In this document: positions 62,881 to 64,000 of the stretch, one piece after another
Layout of the letters: the number at the start of each line of letters is the position of its first letter
How positions within the stretch are numbered: the first letter of the stretch is position 1
Assembly: GCF_051014685.1 (NCBI RefSeq)
Contig: NW_027478462.1
Span: 1,357,568-1,421,567 of the forward strand
DNA length: 64,000 nt
From: Ptiloglossa arizonensis
Taxonomy: Eukaryota; Arthropoda; Insecta; Hymenoptera; Colletidae
Direction of reading: 5' to 3'
Translations under genes and position numbers: made by a program
The notes under the pieces: model-generated
Seen by the model: only the letters and a program-made list of their open reading frames with translations
Database searches by the model: none
What the model was told of the DNA's origin: nothing

Positions 62881-64000
62881 CGGTATGCGTACTTCTCCCC
62901 TAGGCCGTTGTAGTCATTCGTTTCGAGCATCAGAACTGCGAAAATTTTGAGTTTCTCAAGCGTTTCTTATTTCCAAACTGCCATATCTCGCGAACGGATT
63001 GACTAATCCGCAAAATTTCTGTTGCATCTGAAAGTAGAAACTCGCCCGATTACAACGGTATGCGTACTTTTCCCCTAGGCCGTTCTAGTTATTCGTTTCG
63101 AGCATCAGAACTGCGAAAATTTTGAGTTTCTCAAGCGTTTCTTACCTCCAAACTGCCATATCTCGCGAACGGATTGATCAATCCGCAAAATTTCTGTTGC
63201 ATCTGAAAGTAGAAACTCGCCCGATTACAACGGTATGCGTACTTTTCCCCTAGGCCGTTCTAGTTACTCGTTTCGAGCATCAGAACTGCGAAAATTTTGA
63301 GTTTCTCAAGCGTTTCTTATCTCCAAACTGCCATATCTCGCGAACGGATTGATCAATCCGCAAAATTTCTGTTGCATCTGAAAGTAGAAACTCGCCCGAT
63401 TACAACGGTATGCGCACTTTTCCCCTAGGCGTTTCTAGTTATTCGTTTCGCGCATCAGAACTGCGAAAATTTTGAGTTTCTCAAGTGTTTCTTACCTCCA
63501 AACTGCCATATCTCGCGAACGGATTGACCAATCCGCAAAATTTCTGTTGCATCTGAAAGTAGAAACTCGCCCGATTACAACGGTAGGTGTAGTTTTCCCC
63601 TAGGCCGTTCTAGTTATTCGTATCCAGCATCAGAACTGCGAAAATTTTGAGTTTCTCAAGCGTTTCTTACCTCCAAACTGCCATATCTCGCGAATGGATA
63701 GACCAATCCGCAAAATTTCTGTTGCATCTGAAAGTAGAAACTCGCCCGATTACAACGGTATGCGTACTTTTCCCCTAGGCCGTTCTAGTTATTCGTTTCG
63801 AGCATCAGAACTGCGAAAATTTTGAGTTTCTCAAGCGTTTCTTACCTCCAAACTGCCATATCTCGCGAACGGATTGACCAATCCGCAATATTTCTGTTGC
63901 ATCTGAAAGTAGAAACTCGCCCGATTACAACGGTATGCGTACTTTTCCCCTAGGCCGTTCTAGTTACTCGTTTCGAGCATCAGAACTGCGAAAATTTTGA

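Larger units (their letters stand above)
1..64000 (+). repeat. 175-bp satellite DNA array (366 head-to-tail monomers)
   Basis: Every line of the window is a variant of one 175-bp unit, always in the same orientation. Monomer starts fall at 1, 176, 351, 701 and so on; the last start is 63860. The shift of 16 bases from perfect 175-bp phase is fully explained by eleven small deletions, so no insertion, inversion, transposon or unique spacer is needed anywhere. The unit length and homogeneity are typical of centromeric or pericentromeric satellites in eukaryotes (known examples are human alpha satellite, 171 bp, and the Arabidopsis centromere repeat, about 178 bp). Centromeric location is inference; nothing in the sequence proves it. 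I do not recognise the family. No coding or RNA gene is visible, and the array continues past both ends of the window. Confidence 0.98.
58430..64000 (+). repeat. 17-mer HOR, 2,974-2,975 bp, nearly two units, continues past the window
   Basis: TCAAGGGTTTC recurs at 58585 and 61560. A monomer with ACGATATGCG and CGAACACCAG recurs at 58846 and 61820. GCGAACTTTTCC recurs at 59391 and 62365, CGTATCCAGC at 60644 and 63618, and CGCAATATTTC near 60915 and 63889. The 2,974 value arises from single-base deletions near 61614 and 62875. Part of unit 1 (59.4-60.7 kb) resembles the 11-mer domain at 36.5-38 kb, so this HOR was assembled from older blocks. Confidence 0.88.

Noticed and set aside
1..64000. 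CRISPR-like array
   Set aside because: Repeats are 175 bp and contiguous with no unique spacers between short repeats. The variable blocks inside monomers are point variants of the same sequence, not spacers, and there are no cas genes.
1..64000. Bacterial or phage origin
   Set aside because: A gene-free tandem array of 366 nucleosome-length units with HORs has no precedent that I know in bacteria and is typical of eukaryotic heterochromatin.
1..64000. Transposon insertions, microsatellites or telomeric repeats
   Set aside because: The monomer phase is unbroken and all length change is explained by eleven small deletions. There is no room for an inserted element, and no simple-sequence or telomere-type run is seen.
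1..64000. rRNA, tRNA or snRNA genes
   Set aside because: All sequence belongs to the 175-bp monomer, which shows no tRNA cloverleaf boxes or recognisable rRNA or snRNA core. The dyads are too short to argue for a structured RNA gene.

Overview
The whole 64 kb window is one uninterrupted tandem satellite array. A monomer of 175 bp (about 44% G+C) is repeated head to tail, always in the same orientation, from the first base to the last. Taking the monomer start at the ATCTC of the ATCTCGCGAACGG block, there are 365 complete monomers (1-63859) and a partial 366th (63860-64000). I found no protein-coding gene, rRNA, tRNA, transposon, retroelement, CRISPR array or unique flanking sequence. Neither edge of the array lies inside the window. 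The phase closes exactly: 365 x 175 minus 16 bases gives 63859, and eleven small deletions (six of 1 bp, five of 2 bp) account for all 16 missing bases, so I see no insertion of any kind.

A nucleosome-sized monomer, perfect head-to-tail order over more than 64 kb, nested higher-order repeats (HORs) and no genes point to centromeric or pericentromeric heterochromatin of a eukaryote. I do not recognise the satellite family and cannot name the organism. The consensus monomer has 13 CpG where base composition predicts about 8, so CpG decay is not evident. That fits a lightly methylated genome or a rapidly homogenised young array.

Layout. 1-11,500: mixed monomer types with long-range similarity and no dominant HOR. 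11,860-15,534: three 7-mer HOR units (1,225 bp). 17,850-21,150: two 9-mer units (1,575 bp). 21,700-28,140: markers recurring every 17 monomers (2,975 bp). 28,300-32,400: irregular, with a four-monomer cassette duplicated at a 12-mer spacing; a third copy lies 120 monomers upstream near 8.4-9.1 kb. 33,860-36,220: two 7-mer units. 36,550-40,396: two 11-mer units of 1,923 bp. 40,400-42,900: a shortened copy of the 32.8-37 kb material with chimeric monomers. 42,940-45,030: two 6-mer units (1,050 bp). 45,400-50,000: irregular, with a block repeated 22 monomers apart. 50,380-52,290: a 7-mer duplication. 53,120-56,970: a 15-mer duplication. 56,490-58,760: a 5-mer (875 bp). 58,430-64,000: a 17-mer (2,974-2,975 bp), nearly two copies.

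Within each monomer the notable elements are a 16-bp dyad (CGGATTG-AC-CAATCCG), a second short dyad (TTGAG-TTT-CTCAA), two AnTn tracts, and a weak partial match to the mammalian CENP-B box on the minus strand. Short open frames of 63-117 codons recur but are by-products of the repeat. Because 175 is not a multiple of 3, every frame rotates from monomer to monomer and meets a fixed stop.
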